64,000 nt of DNA from Amycolatopsis mediterranei (GCF_026017845.1 NZ_CP100416.1:1640857-1704856), one strand, 5' to 3'. Numbered from the stretch's first letter, positions 52,975 to 61,447 are shown. Numbers and translations are program-made. The notes: a model not told the origin generated them from the sequence alone.

Positions 52975-54180
52975 ATGATGAGAGTCGTCCGGGCCGCGGT
53001 GGTTTCGGCCGCGCTCGCCGCGGGGCTGGTGAGCGTGCCGGCGGTTGCGTCCGCGGCCGGCACGCCGTACGTGCCGGGAACGCTGCGGCCGTCCGTCTCG
53101 CAGGCCACGCAGGATGCCGCGCTGCAGAAGTACTACGACTTCTGGAAGAAGAACTTCCTGACGACCAAGTGCGGCACCGGCACCTACGCCGTGCTGTCCA
53201 AGGACGCCGACCACTCCTTCGTCGCCGAGGGCGAGGGGTACGGCATGACCATCTCGGCGATGATGGCGGACAAGGACCCGCAGGCGCGCTCGATCGTCGA
53301 CGGGATCCTGAAGTTCGTCAAGGCGCACCCGTCGGTCAACAACAAGGACCTGCACGCGGCCGAGCAGGACTCGAACTGCCGGAGCGTCAACGGCAGCGAT
53401 TCCGCCACCGACGGCGACCTCGAAATCGCCTACGGCCTGCTGATCGCGGACAAGAAGTGGGGCAGCGGCGGCTCGGTCGACTACAAGGCCGAAGCCGTCC
53501 GGATCATCAACGCGATCAAGAAGAGCGAGGTCAACGGCACCACGAAGTTCACGCTCCTCGGCGACTGGGGCAACGACGCGGAGTACAAGAACAGCTCGCG
53601 TTCGTCGGACTGGATGCCGGGCCACCTGCGCGCGTTCGCCACGGCGACCGGCGACAGCTTCTGGACTACGGTCCGCACCCGTTCGGAGACGGCGGTCAGC
53701 CAGCTGCAGTCTTCGTACGCGCCGAACACCGGGCTGTTGCCGGACTTCGTGGTCGGCACCAACTCGACGCCGAAGCCGGCGCCGTCGAACTTCCTCGAAG
53801 GCCCGTACGACGGCAAGTACAGCTGGAACGCCTGCCGCGACCCGTGGCGCCTCGGCGCGGACGCGATCTCGTTTTCCGGGAGTGCGGCGGTCGCGCAGGT
53901 CCGCAAGATGAACACCTGGATCAAGTCGGCGACGGGTGGGGACCCGGCCAAGATCCAGAGCGGCTATTCGCTGTCGGGTTCGAAGACCGAAAGCGGTCAG
54001 CACCCGTGCTTCACGGCGCCGTTCGCGGTGGCGGCGATGACGGACCCGGGCAGCCAGGCCTGGCTGGACAAGCTGTGGACGACGATCTCGTCGTGGTCCC
54101 CGGACTCGACGGACTACTACGGGACCGGCATCACGATCCAGGTGCTGCTGATCCTGAGCGGCAACTACGTGGCCGCTTAG
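52975..54180 (+). CDS. Secreted glycoside hydrolase family 8 endoglucanase
   Basis: 401 residues from ATG 52975 (TACGGAGGAGCC upstream). Signal peptide (MMRVVRAAVVSAALAAGLVSVPAVASAA, in part). GH8 markers: FVAEGEGYGM with the general-acid Glu, DSATDGDLEIAYGLL with the conserved Asp, and DPWRLGAD. GH8 enzymes invert beta-1,4 links in cellulose, chitosan or lichenan; the subfamily is not resolved here. No carbohydrate-binding module. The stop shares TTAG with the convergent oxidoreductase. Confidence 0.93.
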   Translation: MMRVVRAAVVSAALAAGLVSVPAVASAAGTPYVPGTLRPSVSQATQDAALQKYYDFWKKNFLTTKCGTGTYAVLSKDADHSFVAEGEGYGMTISAMMADKDPQARSIVDGILKFVKAHPSVNNKDLHAAEQDSNCRSVNGSDSATDGDLEIAYGLLIADKKWGSGGSVDYKAEAVRIINAIKKSEVNGTTKFTLLGDWGNDAEYKNSSRSSDWMPGHLRAFATATGDSFWTTVRTRSETAVSQLQSSYAPNTGLLPDFVVGTNSTPKPAPSNFLEGPYDGKYSWNACRDPWRLGADAISFSGSAAVAQVRKMNTWIKSATGGDPAKIQSGYSLSGSKTESGQHPCFTAPFAVAAMTDPGSQAWLDKLWTTISSWSPDSTDYYGTGITIQVLLILSGNYVAA

Positions 54181-55160
54181 CTCGGCTCGCGCGGCGGCAG
54201 TCCCGCGGCCCGGTAGATCTCGTCGATCACGGTCATCGTCTCGACCGCGTCGGCCGCCGAGGTCTTCACCGGTTCGCCCCGCAGGACTGCCGCCGCGAAC
54301 GCGTCCAGCTGGTACTCGTACGACGCCCGGCGGGGGAACTTCTCCGTGCGGTGTGACTCGCCGATGCGGACCGAAACCCGGTGGTACGCCTGCGGGGCCA
54401 ACGGGTTGAGCACCGACAGCGACCCGCGAGACCCCGTCACCTTCGCGCTGATCTTGAGCAGCGAAGACGACCACATCGAGCACTGGATGCGCCCGGTGTG
54501 GCCCGAGGGGAACCGCAGTTCCGCCGTCATCGCGCGGTCCACCCGCGGCGACTGCAGCTTCGCCGAGGCCGAAACCACCGACGGCGTCTCGCCACCGAAG
54601 ACGCGTGCCATGTGGACCGCGTAGCAGCCCGCGTCCATCGTGGCCCCGCCCGCCAAGTCGTAGTCGTAACGGATATCCGAGAACTTCGGCAGCGGAAAGC
54701 ACAACGCCGTTTCGACGCGCTGCAACTCACCCAGCTCGCCCGACGCCACGATCTCCTCCACCCGCAGCGCCAGCGGGTGGTAGCGGTAGTGGAACGCCTC
54801 CATCACCACGCGATCCGTCGTCTCCGCCAGTGAAGCGATCTCCCGGGCCTCCGCCGCGTTCGCCGTGAACGGCTTCTCGCACAGGACGTGCTTGCCCGCC
54901 GCCAGCGCCGCCCGCGTCCAGCGGCCGTGCAGGCCGTTCGGCAGCGGGTTGTAGACGGCGTCGATCTCCGGATCCGCCAGCAACTCCTCGTAGGACCCGT
55001 AAGCAGCGCCGATGCCGTGCTTGGTCGCAAACGCTTGCGCCCGCTCGAGGGACCGCGCCGCGACGGCGGTGACCGAAACCGAGGAGTTCGACGCGGCGGG
55101 CTTGACCATGGCCGTGGGTGCGATGCGAGCCGCCCCCAGGATGCCGATCCGCAGGCTCAT
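54177..55160 (-). CDS. Gfo/Idh/MocA-family oxidoreductase
   Basis: 327 residues from ATG 55160. Rossmann motif IGILGAARIAPTAM, the LCEKPF signature with catalytic Lys (GKHVLCEKPFTAN) and the C-terminal alpha/beta domain with GGATMDAGCYAVHMAR. NAD(P)-dependent oxidation or reduction of a sugar, inositol or related compound. Divergent from the ABC importer operon. Confidence 0.9.
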   Translation of the reverse strand: MSLRIGILGAARIAPTAMVKPAASNSSVSVTAVAARSLERAQAFATKHGIGAAYGSYEELLADPEIDAVYNPLPNGLHGRWTRAALAAGKHVLCEKPFTANAAEAREIASLAETTDRVVMEAFHYRYHPLALRVEEIVASGELGELQRVETALCFPLPKFSDIRYDYDLAGGATMDAGCYAVHMARVFGGETPSVVSASAKLQSPRVDRAMTAELRFPSGHTGRIQCSMWSSSLLKISAKVTGSRGSLSVLNPLAPQAYHRVSVRIGESHRTEKFPRRASYEYQLDAFAAAVLRGEPVKTSAADAVETMTVIDEIYRAAGLPPREPS

Positions 55161-55189
55161 GTCCGCGAAGTTAGCACCAAGACAAGATT

Positions 55190-55229
55190 TCAACGGCTGG
55201 TTGACCTCTTCAACAGTGAGTTGTAGCGT
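55190..55229 (+). promoter_or_regulatory. Promoter with four half-sites at exact 10-bp spacing
   Basis: TCAAC (55190), GTTGA (55200), TCAAC (55210) and GTTGT (55220) alternate with 5-bp gaps, so every adjacent pair is an inverted repeat and all four lie on one face of the helix. TTGACC (55201-55206) and TAGCGT (55224-55229), 17 bp apart, form the promoter; the array covers the -35 and spacer. Regulation of the importer operon by the DauR-type fusion protein it encodes is the simplest reading. Confidence 0.72.
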
Positions 55230-55258
55230 TCCGGCCAGCCGAACAGTGGAGGTCCGTT

Positions 55259-56206
55259 ATGTCCCGTTCTCGTGCCGTACAGGCGGTGCTGCTCGCGAGC
55301 CTCGCCGCGCTGGTGACGGCTTGTGGTGGCGGTCCGGACGGCGCGGGCGGGACGTCGCAGGCCGCCGGGGCGCCCGCGTCCGGCATCCCGGACACCGCCG
55401 CGATCGTCCAGGCCGTGCAGAAGGACGCCCAGCTCAACGCCGCCCTGCCGGACACCGTCAAGCAGGCCGGCCTGCACCTGGCCTCGAACCTGCAGTCCGC
55501 GCCCAACAACTTCTACGCCGCCGACGGCAAGACCCCGATCGGCTACGAGGTCGACCTGGCCAAGGCGATCGCCGCCAAGCTCGGCGTCGCCGTCACCCAC
55601 CAGGACATGGCGTTCGGCTCGCTGATCACGAGCCTCCAGTCCGGCCGCATCGACCTGACCATGGCCGGCATGAACGACACCAAGGCCCGCCAGGCGCAGA
55701 TCGACTTCGTCGACTACTTCACCTCGGGCATCACGATCATGATCCGCAAGGGCAACCCGGACGGCATCACCGGCCCGGACACCCTGTGCGGCAAGAACGT
55801 CGCCGTCGTGCAGGGCACCAGCCACCAGAAGTTCGCCGCCGGGCAGAGCACCAAGTGCACGCAGGCCGGCAAGCCCGCGATCACCGTCACCGCGACCGAC
55901 AGCGACAACCAGAACCAGAACCAGCTGCGCACGGGCCGCGTCCAGGCGATCCTCAACGACCTGCCCAGCGCCGTCTACATCTCGCGCACCGCGGGGGACG
56001 GCAAGTTCTTCGAGGTCGTCCCCGGGGAGCCGATCGACGGCGGCCCGTACGGCATCGGTGTCAACAAGGCCAACACCGCGCTGCGCGACTCCGTGCAGAA
56101 GGCCCTGCAGGCCCTGATCGCCGACGGCACCTACGGCAAGATCCTGCAGGCCTGGGGCGTCGAGCAGGGCGCCATCGAAAAGGCGGCCATCAATGGCGGG
56201 TCCTGA
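55259..56206 (+). CDS. Amino-acid ABC transporter substrate-binding lipoprotein
   Basis: 315 residues; signal peptide with lipobox LVTAC. Type F periplasmic binding fold of the polar-amino-acid family: YEVDLAKAIAAKLGV, GRIDLTMAGMNDTKARQAQIDFVDYF, GPYGIGVNKAN. Captures the ligand outside the membrane for the permease and ATPase encoded next. The permease gene starts within its last 14 bp. Confidence 0.92.
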   Translation: MSRSRAVQAVLLASLAALVTACGGGPDGAGGTSQAAGAPASGIPDTAAIVQAVQKDAQLNAALPDTVKQAGLHLASNLQSAPNNFYAADGKTPIGYEVDLAKAIAAKLGVAVTHQDMAFGSLITSLQSGRIDLTMAGMNDTKARQAQIDFVDYFTSGITIMIRKGNPDGITGPDTLCGKNVAVVQGTSHQKFAAGQSTKCTQAGKPAITVTATDSDNQNQNQLRTGRVQAILNDLPSAVYISRTAGDGKFFEVVPGEPIDGGPYGIGVNKANTALRDSVQKALQALIADGTYGKILQAWGVEQGAIEKAAINGGS

Positions 56207-57071
56207 GCCGCTCCCGATCGTCCGGCTCCGCCACTGGGGCCGGTGGGTCGCCGCCGCGATCATCGTCGCCCTGCTCGTCCTGCTGGGGATTGCCCTCGGC
56301 AACGCGCAGATCGCGTGGAACCAGGTCCCGGACTTCGTCTTCTACAAGGTGATGGCGACCGGCCTGCTCAACACCGTCGTGCTGGCCGTGCTGTCCCAGG
56401 CCGTCGCGATCGTGCTCGGCATCGTCATCGCCCTGCTGCGGCGCAGCGCCAACCCGGTCGCCCGGTGGTTCGCCGCCGGCTACATCTGGATCTTCCGCGG
56501 CCTGCCCGTGCTCCTCCAGATCCTCCTTTGGTACAACCTGGCGCTGGTTTTCCCGGTGATCGACATCCCGTTCCTCGTCCACGAGCAGACGAACGTGCTG
56601 ATCAGCGCGTTCACCGCCGCGTTCCTCGGCCTGGCGCTCAACGAGAGCGCGTACATGGCCGAGATCGTCCGGGCCGGGCTGAACAGCGTCGACAGCGGAC
56701 AGACCGAGGCGGCCAAGTCGATCGGCATGACGCCGGCCGCGACGCTGCGCCGGGTCGTGCTGCCGCAGGCCATGCGCGTGATCATCCCGCCCACCGGCAA
56801 CGACTTCATCAACATGCTCAAGGGCACGTCGATGGCGTCGGTGATCGGCGTGACCGAGCTGATCCACGCGGCCAACAACATCTCGTCCAACAACCTCCTG
56901 GTGATGGAGACGCTGCTGGCCGCGGCCGTCTGGTACATGGTCGTGGTGACCGTCGCCGGCGTCGGCCAGCACTACCTGGAACGCGCCTTCGGCCAGGCCG
57001 ATCGGGGGCCGCTCGCCCGCGCCGGCAAGGCGTTGCGCGGCGTGCCGCTGGTGAGGAGTGCCCGTGTCTGA
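56193..57071 (+). CDS. Amino-acid ABC transporter permease
   Basis: 292 residues, about six membrane helices. The HisM/GlnP-type coupling loop with LNESAYMAEIVRAGLNSVDSGQTEAAKSIGM (in part) and the RVVLPQAMRVIIPPTGNDFI segment are plain. As the only permease gene it presumably forms a homodimer. Confidence 0.92.
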   Translation: MAGPEPLPIVRLRHWGRWVAAAIIVALLVLLGIALGNAQIAWNQVPDFVFYKVMATGLLNTVVLAVLSQAVAIVLGIVIALLRRSANPVARWFAAGYIWIFRGLPVLLQILLWYNLALVFPVIDIPFLVHEQTNVLISAFTAAFLGLALNESAYMAEIVRAGLNSVDSGQTEAAKSIGMTPAATLRRVVLPQAMRVIIPPTGNDFINMLKGTSMASVIGVTELIHAANNISSNNLLVMETLLAAAVWYMVVVTVAGVGQHYLERAFGQADRGPLARAGKALRGVPLVRSARV

Positions 57072-57831
57072 GCCACTGCTGCGTGCGGTCGGGGTCCGCA
57101 AGTCCTACGGCCACACCGAAGTCCTCGGCGGCATCGACCTGGACGTCCACAAGGGACAGGTCGTCTGCCTGCTCGGCCCGTCCGGCGCGGGGAAGAGCAC
57201 CTTCCTGCGCTGCATCAACCACCTGGAGACCATCGACGCCGGCCAGATCTGGGTCGACGGCGAGCCGATCGGCTTCCGGCAGCGCGGCGGCAAGCTGTAC
57301 GAGCTGCGCGAACGTGAGGTGGCGAGGCAGCGCCGGGACATCGGCATGGTCTTCCAGCGGTTCAACCTCTTCGCGCACCGGACGGCGCTGGAGAACGTCG
57401 TCGAGGGCCCGATCCGGGTGCTGGGCGTGAAACCGGACGAGGCCCGCGAGCAGGGGCTGGCGCTGCTCGACCGCGTCGGCCTCGCCCATCGCGGCGACGC
57501 CTACCCGACGCAGCTGTCCGGTGGGCAGCAGCAACGCGTCGCGATCGCCCGGTCGCTGGCGATGAAACCCAAGCTGATGCTGTTCGACGAGCCGACGTCG
57601 GCGCTCGACCCGGAGCTGGTCGGCGAGGTCCTCGAGGTGATGAGTACGTTGGCGGGGGAGGGGATGACGATGGTCGTCGTGACGCACGAGATGAGCTTCG
57701 CCGCGGAGGCCGCCGACGAGGTGGTGTTCCTGGCCGACGGCGCCGTCGTCGAGACCGGGCCGCCGTCGGAGGTGCTGAGCGCGCCGAAGCACGACCGCAC
57801 CCGGCAGTTCCTGGCGAGGATCCTCGCGTGA
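57064..57831 (+). CDS. Amino-acid ABC transporter ATP-binding protein
   Basis: 255 residues from GTG 57064, five nt after AGGAG. Walker A LLGPSGAGKSTF, Q-loop MVFQRFNLF, signature LSGGQQQRVAIARSL, Walker B MLFDEPTSALD, H-loop VVTHEMSF. GlnQ-type. It overlaps the permease gene and its stop overlaps the start of the PLP/regulator fusion by 4 bp (GTGA). Confidence 0.94.
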   Translation: MSEPLLRAVGVRKSYGHTEVLGGIDLDVHKGQVVCLLGPSGAGKSTFLRCINHLETIDAGQIWVDGEPIGFRQRGGKLYELREREVARQRRDIGMVFQRFNLFAHRTALENVVEGPIRVLGVKPDEAREQGLALLDRVGLAHRGDAYPTQLSGGQQQRVAIARSLAMKPKLMLFDEPTSALDPELVGEVLEVMSTLAGEGMTMVVVTHEMSFAAEAADEVVFLADGAVVETGPPSEVLSAPKHDRTRQFLARILA

Positions 57832-59546
57832 GGAGGATTTCGCCCCGGTACCTGCTCCAGTTCGACGAGCCCGCCGGCTACCTCGACTTCGCGCGCTTCG
57901 GCCCGCCCTCGCACGCCGTACTCGACACGACGGCCGCCCTGCTCGACCAGGCCACCACGGCCGGGCCGTCCACTGTGGACGAGCTGATGCGGCAGGAGGT
58001 CCGGGCCAAGGCCGCTGCCGCGCGGCTGTCCGGCTCGGACACCGACCACACGGTCCTGCTGCCGCACACCAGCCTCGGGCTGTTCCAGGCCGCGTTCCAC
58101 AGCACCGGCGAGGTGCTCGTGCCGGCCGCGGAGTTCCCGGCCAACACGTATCCGTGGGCGCGTGCCGAGCAGGCCGGGCGTCTCCGCGTCCGCCGGCTGA
58201 CCAGCGGTTATGTCACGCCGGAACGGGTGGCAGCGGCGTTGACGCCGGAGACCACGACGGTCAGCGTCAGCGCCGTCGACTTCCGCACCGGCTACCGCGC
58301 CGACCTCGCCGCGCTGCGCGAGGTCGCCGGCGACCGGCTGCTGGTCGTCGACGGCATCCAGGGCTTCGGCGTGGTCGACGAGCCGTGGGAGGTCGCCGAC
58401 GTCCTGGTCGTCGGCGGCCAGAAGTGGCTGCGCGCGGGCTGGGGCACCGGCTTCGCGGTGCTGTCCGATCGCGCGCTGGAGCGGATGGACCCGGTGCTGT
58501 CGGGCTGGACCGGAGCACGCGACCCGGGCCTGTTCGACGACGAGATCCACCCGCCGGACGGCACCGCCCAGTCGTGGTCGATCTCCAACCTGAGCCCGAT
58601 CACCTCCGGCGCGTTCGCGGAGGCGCTCGAGCTGGTCGAAGAGGCCGGTGTCGGCGCCATCGCGGCCCGGATCGCCGAGCGGCTGGGGGAGTTCGAAGAG
58701 GTGCTCGCCTCCTGCGGCGCCGAAGTCGTGTCGGCCGTGGAACGGCGCGCTGGAATCCTCGCGTTCATCCTGCCCGGCCACCCCGCCGAGCAGGTCGGCG
58801 CCGCGCTCGCCAACGTCGGCATCGCGGCGACCGTGCGTCCCGAGCACGTCCGGCTCTCGCCGCACGCCTCCACTCCGGCGGCCGCCGCGGACCTGCTGCG
58901 CTCGGCCCTGGAGACGTTGACCGCACCCCGGGAGCCGCTGGTCGTCCCGGCCGCGGGCGCGACGACGCACGAGGTGCTCACCGCGCTGGTGCCGGCCATC
59001 CCGGGGCTCGCGGCGATGCTCGGGCCGGGCAACGAAGTCCTGCTGCACGACCTGAGCCGGCTGCCGGACTCGATCATCGCCATCGCCGGCGGCCTCACCG
59101 GCCGCAACGTCGGCGGCCCGATGACCGACCTGCTGCTCGGCCTGGTCCGCCGCGGCACCACCCAGGACCTGACGAACTACCGCACGCACGGCCCGGACGG
59201 CCGGCCGATCCGCTCCTCGACGCTGTTCCTGCGCGACGCCGACGGGGTCGCGGTCGGCTGCCTGTGCGTCAACAGCGTCGAGGAAGCCGCGGCCCCGGGC
59301 GGCAACGGCGAGCCGGAGACTTTCCCACCGGACGTCGACAGCCTGCAGCGGTTCCTCGTGGACCGGGCGGTGACCAAGGCGGGCATCCCGGTGGACCTCA
59401 TGAAGAAGCGGCACAAGGCGGCCGTGGTGCGGGAGCTTGACGAAGCCGGTTATTTCCTCATCAAGGACGCGGTCGACCACCTGGCCGGGCGCCTCGACGT
59501 CACCCGCTACACGATCTACAACTACCTCAACGAAATCCGCGCCTGA
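57828..59546 (+). CDS. Fusion of class V PLP enzyme and DauR/YheO-type regulator
   Basis: 572 residues in one unbroken frame. Residues ~1-365 are a class V aminotransferase/cysteine-desulfurase-like fold: VVDGIQGFG (D175, Q178, contacting PLP) and VVGGQKWLRAGWGTGF with the PLP Schiff-base K199. Residues ~370-500 are a YheO-like PAS sensor (LGPGNEVLLHDLSRLPDSIIAIAGGLTGRNVGGPMTDLLL in part; GRPIRSSTLFLRDADGVAVGCLCVN). Residues ~520-572 are an HTH_22 domain (HKAAVVRELDEAGYFLIKDAV, then VTRYTIYNYLNEIR). DauR, with the same C-terminal pair, represses D-arginine catabolism in Pseudomonas. MocR/GabR regulators also join a PLP fold to a DNA-binding domain, but from other families and in the opposite order. 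Probably a PLP-dependent sensor or enzyme controlling uptake of an amino acid; coupled to the importer genes. Confidence 0.88.
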   Translation: MRRISPRYLLQFDEPAGYLDFARFGPPSHAVLDTTAALLDQATTAGPSTVDELMRQEVRAKAAAARLSGSDTDHTVLLPHTSLGLFQAAFHSTGEVLVPAAEFPANTYPWARAEQAGRLRVRRLTSGYVTPERVAAALTPETTTVSVSAVDFRTGYRADLAALREVAGDRLLVVDGIQGFGVVDEPWEVADVLVVGGQKWLRAGWGTGFAVLSDRALERMDPVLSGWTGARDPGLFDDEIHPPDGTAQSWSISNLSPITSGAFAEALELVEEAGVGAIAARIAERLGEFEEVLASCGAEVVSAVERRAGILAFILPGHPAEQVGAALANVGIAATVRPEHVRLSPHASTPAAAADLLRSALETLTAPREPLVVPAAGATTHEVLTALVPAIPGLAAMLGPGNEVLLHDLSRLPDSIIAIAGGLTGRNVGGPMTDLLLGLVRRGTTQDLTNYRTHGPDGRPIRSSTLFLRDADGVAVGCLCVNSVEEAAAPGGNGEPETFPPDVDSLQRFLVDRAVTKAGIPVDLMKKRHKAAVVRELDEAGYFLIKDAVDHLAGRLDVTRYTIYNYLNEIRA

Positions 59547-59590
59547 CGCTGCCCGATCGGCCCTTGCCACCTGCGCTTTCCGGGCGGACC

Positions 59591-59977
59591 ATGGCCCGCA
59601 TGACCGAATCGGACACGCGGGCCCTGGTCCGGCTCGAGGCGGACGGCGAGGCGGACGCCGAGGAGTTCGACCTGCTGGCCCGCCGCCTGCGCGCCGAGCT
59701 GGGCGAACTGGACGTCGACCTGCTGCCCGTCCCGGGCGAGCTCCCGCCGGGCGCGAAGGCCGCCGACCCGGTGACGATCGGCTCGCTGATGGTGGCGTTC
59801 AGCGCGGCCGGCGGCGTGTTCCCCGGGCTCGTCGAGACGCTGCGCGAGTGGCTGGGCCGCCAGGCGGGCAGCCACAAGATCAAGGTGACGATCGACGGCG
59901 ACTCGGTCGAGCTGGAGCGGGCGACGTCGGCCGAACGCCGGGAGCTGATCGACGCCTTCGTCCGGCGGCACGCCTAG
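59591..59977 (+). CDS. EACC1-like effector-associated protein
   Basis: About 128 residues (ATG 59591; ATG 59600 also possible). Two segments recall the effector-associated constant component 1 family (EACC1): LLPVPGELPPGAKAADPVTIGSLMVAF and HKIKVTIDGDSVELERATSAERRELIDAF (each in part). EACC1 proteins are constant parts of proposed NTP-dependent conflict/signalling systems and are normally next to a protease, caspase or STAND effector. No such gene is adjacent here; the next gene, convergent, is a glycosyltransferase. Confidence 0.62.
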   Translation: MARMTESDTRALVRLEADGEADAEEFDLLARRLRAELGELDVDLLPVPGELPPGAKAADPVTIGSLMVAFSAAGGVFPGLVETLREWLGRQAGSHKIKVTIDGDSVELERATSAERRELIDAFVRRHA

Positions 59978-60011
59978 CCACCGCGCAGCCGGGCGCGTCA
60001 CTCCACACGCG

Positions 60012-61184
60012 TCACTCCACAACGGACTCCACGGCATCCGCGGCGTACGAAACCCCGCCGTGACCACGGATCTCCGCCTTCAGTTCCGCCAGCCGCGAAG
60101 CGACCGAAGCCGACGTGGACACTTCGTCCACGGCCGCTCGCAACGACTCAGCCGTCACCGAATCGGCCGGCAGGTGACGACCGACCCCCAGCGCCGCCAG
60201 CTGGGCCGCGTTGCCGAACTGGTCCGCCGCCTGGGGAATCGCCACCGTCGGGACGCCGAACCACAGCGCTTCCGTCGCCCCGCCCATCCCCGCGTGCGTG
60301 ATGAACGCCGAAGCCGCCTCCAGCACCGCCAGTTGCGGGACGCTTTCGTGCACCTCCACCGAGGACGGCAGCGGCCCGAGTGAAGCGGGCGGGACGTGCT
60401 TGCCCAGCGAGATCACCACGTGCCAATCCGCGGCGAACGCCGAAACGCACGCCCGGTACACCGGAAGCTGGTCGGTGAACGCCGTCCCGAACGACACCAG
60501 CAGCACCGGACGCCCCGACGACGGTGGCGTCCACGACCGATCGGCCGGCCGCGCCGGGTCCAGGCACGGCCCGACGAACCGCACGTGCGGGCCCACCCGG
60601 TCCGCGTTCGGCTGCATCGCGCGCGGGATCAGGGAGAGGACCCGCGCCGGGTGCCCGAGCCACTCCCAGGGATCGGCCGAAACGCCGTGGTCCGCAAGCC
60701 ACCGCGACAACGTGGCCGCGTAGTCCACACCGGACGGTGACGTCTTGATCGGTGTCATCACCTCGGCCATGTCCTCGTCGTAGCCCTCCCACGCCACCAG
60801 CGTCGGCGACAGCTGGACCGCGGGCACGCCGTAGCGCGCGGCCAGCAGCGGCGCACCCAGCCCGCCGATGTCGTACAGCACCAGGTCCGGCCGGTCGTCG
60901 TCGAACCGGGCGGTCAGCAACGGGTGGATGGCGATGGCTTCGTCGAGGAAGACGCGCATGGCTTCGGCAGGCTCGTCCGGCCACGCGGCCGCTTCGCCGA
61001 GCGGGAACGTCGTCGGGTGCTCGACCACCTCGGCACCCGTCGACGCGACCAGCGAAGCCAGTGGTGCGCCGACGACGTAGGACACCCGGTGCCCCCGGCG
61101 GACCAGCTCGGCGATCACGCCCAGCGACGGGTAGACGTGGCTCGGCGCGGTGCAGCCGACCATGACGATGTGTTTGCGCAGCAT
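60012..61184 (-). CDS. Macrolide-type glycosyltransferase (GT1, MGT family)
   Basis: 390 residues from ATG 61184, four nt after AAGGAG. GT-B fold: N-terminal HIVMVGCTAPSHVYPSLGVIAEL with the catalytic His, and C-terminal UDP-sugar site (LLVSFGTAFT; VPQLAVLEAASAFITHAGMGGATEALWFGVPTVAIP in part; QAADQFGNA). MGT enzymes inactivate macrolides by glucosylating the desosamine 2'-OH, but homologues also decorate other natural products. A short Arg-Leu-Arg leader peptide and a hairpin lie upstream, suggesting antibiotic-responsive attenuation. No biosynthetic cluster surrounds it, which favours a resistance/detoxification role. Confidence 0.9.
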   Translation of the reverse strand: MLRKHIVMVGCTAPSHVYPSLGVIAELVRRGHRVSYVVGAPLASLVASTGAEVVEHPTTFPLGEAAAWPDEPAEAMRVFLDEAIAIHPLLTARFDDDRPDLVLYDIGGLGAPLLAARYGVPAVQLSPTLVAWEGYDEDMAEVMTPIKTSPSGVDYAATLSRWLADHGVSADPWEWLGHPARVLSLIPRAMQPNADRVGPHVRFVGPCLDPARPADRSWTPPSSGRPVLLVSFGTAFTDQLPVYRACVSAFAADWHVVISLGKHVPPASLGPLPSSVEVHESVPQLAVLEAASAFITHAGMGGATEALWFGVPTVAIPQAADQFGNAAQLAALGVGRHLPADSVTAESLRAAVDEVSTSASVASRLAELKAEIRGHGGVSYAADAVESVVE

Positions 61185-61204
61185 GGTGCTCCTTCAAGAC
61201 GAAG

Positions 61205-61272
61205 AAAGAACAGACGGCGCGCAGGTGAAGGGACCCTCCCGGTCGGCGGGGAGTCCGGCGGTCACGCCGTCT
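61205..61272 (-). promoter_or_regulatory. Attenuator-like hairpin in the MGT leader
   Basis: On the minus strand AGACGGCG (61272-61265), starting within the leader peptide's stop codon, pairs with CGCCGTCT (61219-61212). Inside, GGAC/TCCC pair with GGGA/GTCC (61256-61249 with 61240-61231, two-base bulge). GTTCTTTCTTC follows the outer stem. A ribosome held on the leader's RLR codons would cover the 5' strand and open the outer stem. Confidence 0.55.
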
Positions 61273-61304
61273 CAGACGAGGCGGAGCCGGCTGAAGAAGA
61301 TCAT
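61272..61304 (-). CDS. Ten-residue leader peptide MIFFSRLRLV
   Basis: ATG at 61304 to TGA ending at 61272, 87 bp before the glycosyltransferase start. It contains Arg-Leu-Arg, the +X+ motif that makes ribosomes stall with a macrolide bound, as in the ErmDL leader. No good Shine-Dalgarno sequence, but TACGGT 7 nt ahead of the ATG could be a -10, giving a leaderless transcript. A chance ORF of this size is possible; the motif and the hairpin starting at its stop codon raise its credibility. Confidence 0.55.
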   Translation of the reverse strand: MIFFSRLRLV

Positions 61305-61447
61305 GAAGCCGACCGTACGGGATCCCGGAACGTCCGCGCCACCCGATTTCCACCTTTCGTAGGGCATTCGCGGTCAGCCGTCCCGCCCGGCCCCGTGCCG
61401 GGATTAGGGTTCTCCCGCCCGAATACGCAGGGAAAAGGGAGAAATCT

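Noticed and set aside
59995..60020. Direct repeat of GCGTCACTCCAC (59995-60006 and 60009-60020)
   Set aside because: A small duplication at the 3' end of the glycosyltransferase gene; too short and in too ordinary a place to call a site.
55190..61304. Natural-product biosynthetic cluster around the glycosyltransferase and PLP protein
   Set aside because: No polyketide, peptide or sugar-biosynthesis genes nearby; importer, regulator and resistance-like functions explain the content better.
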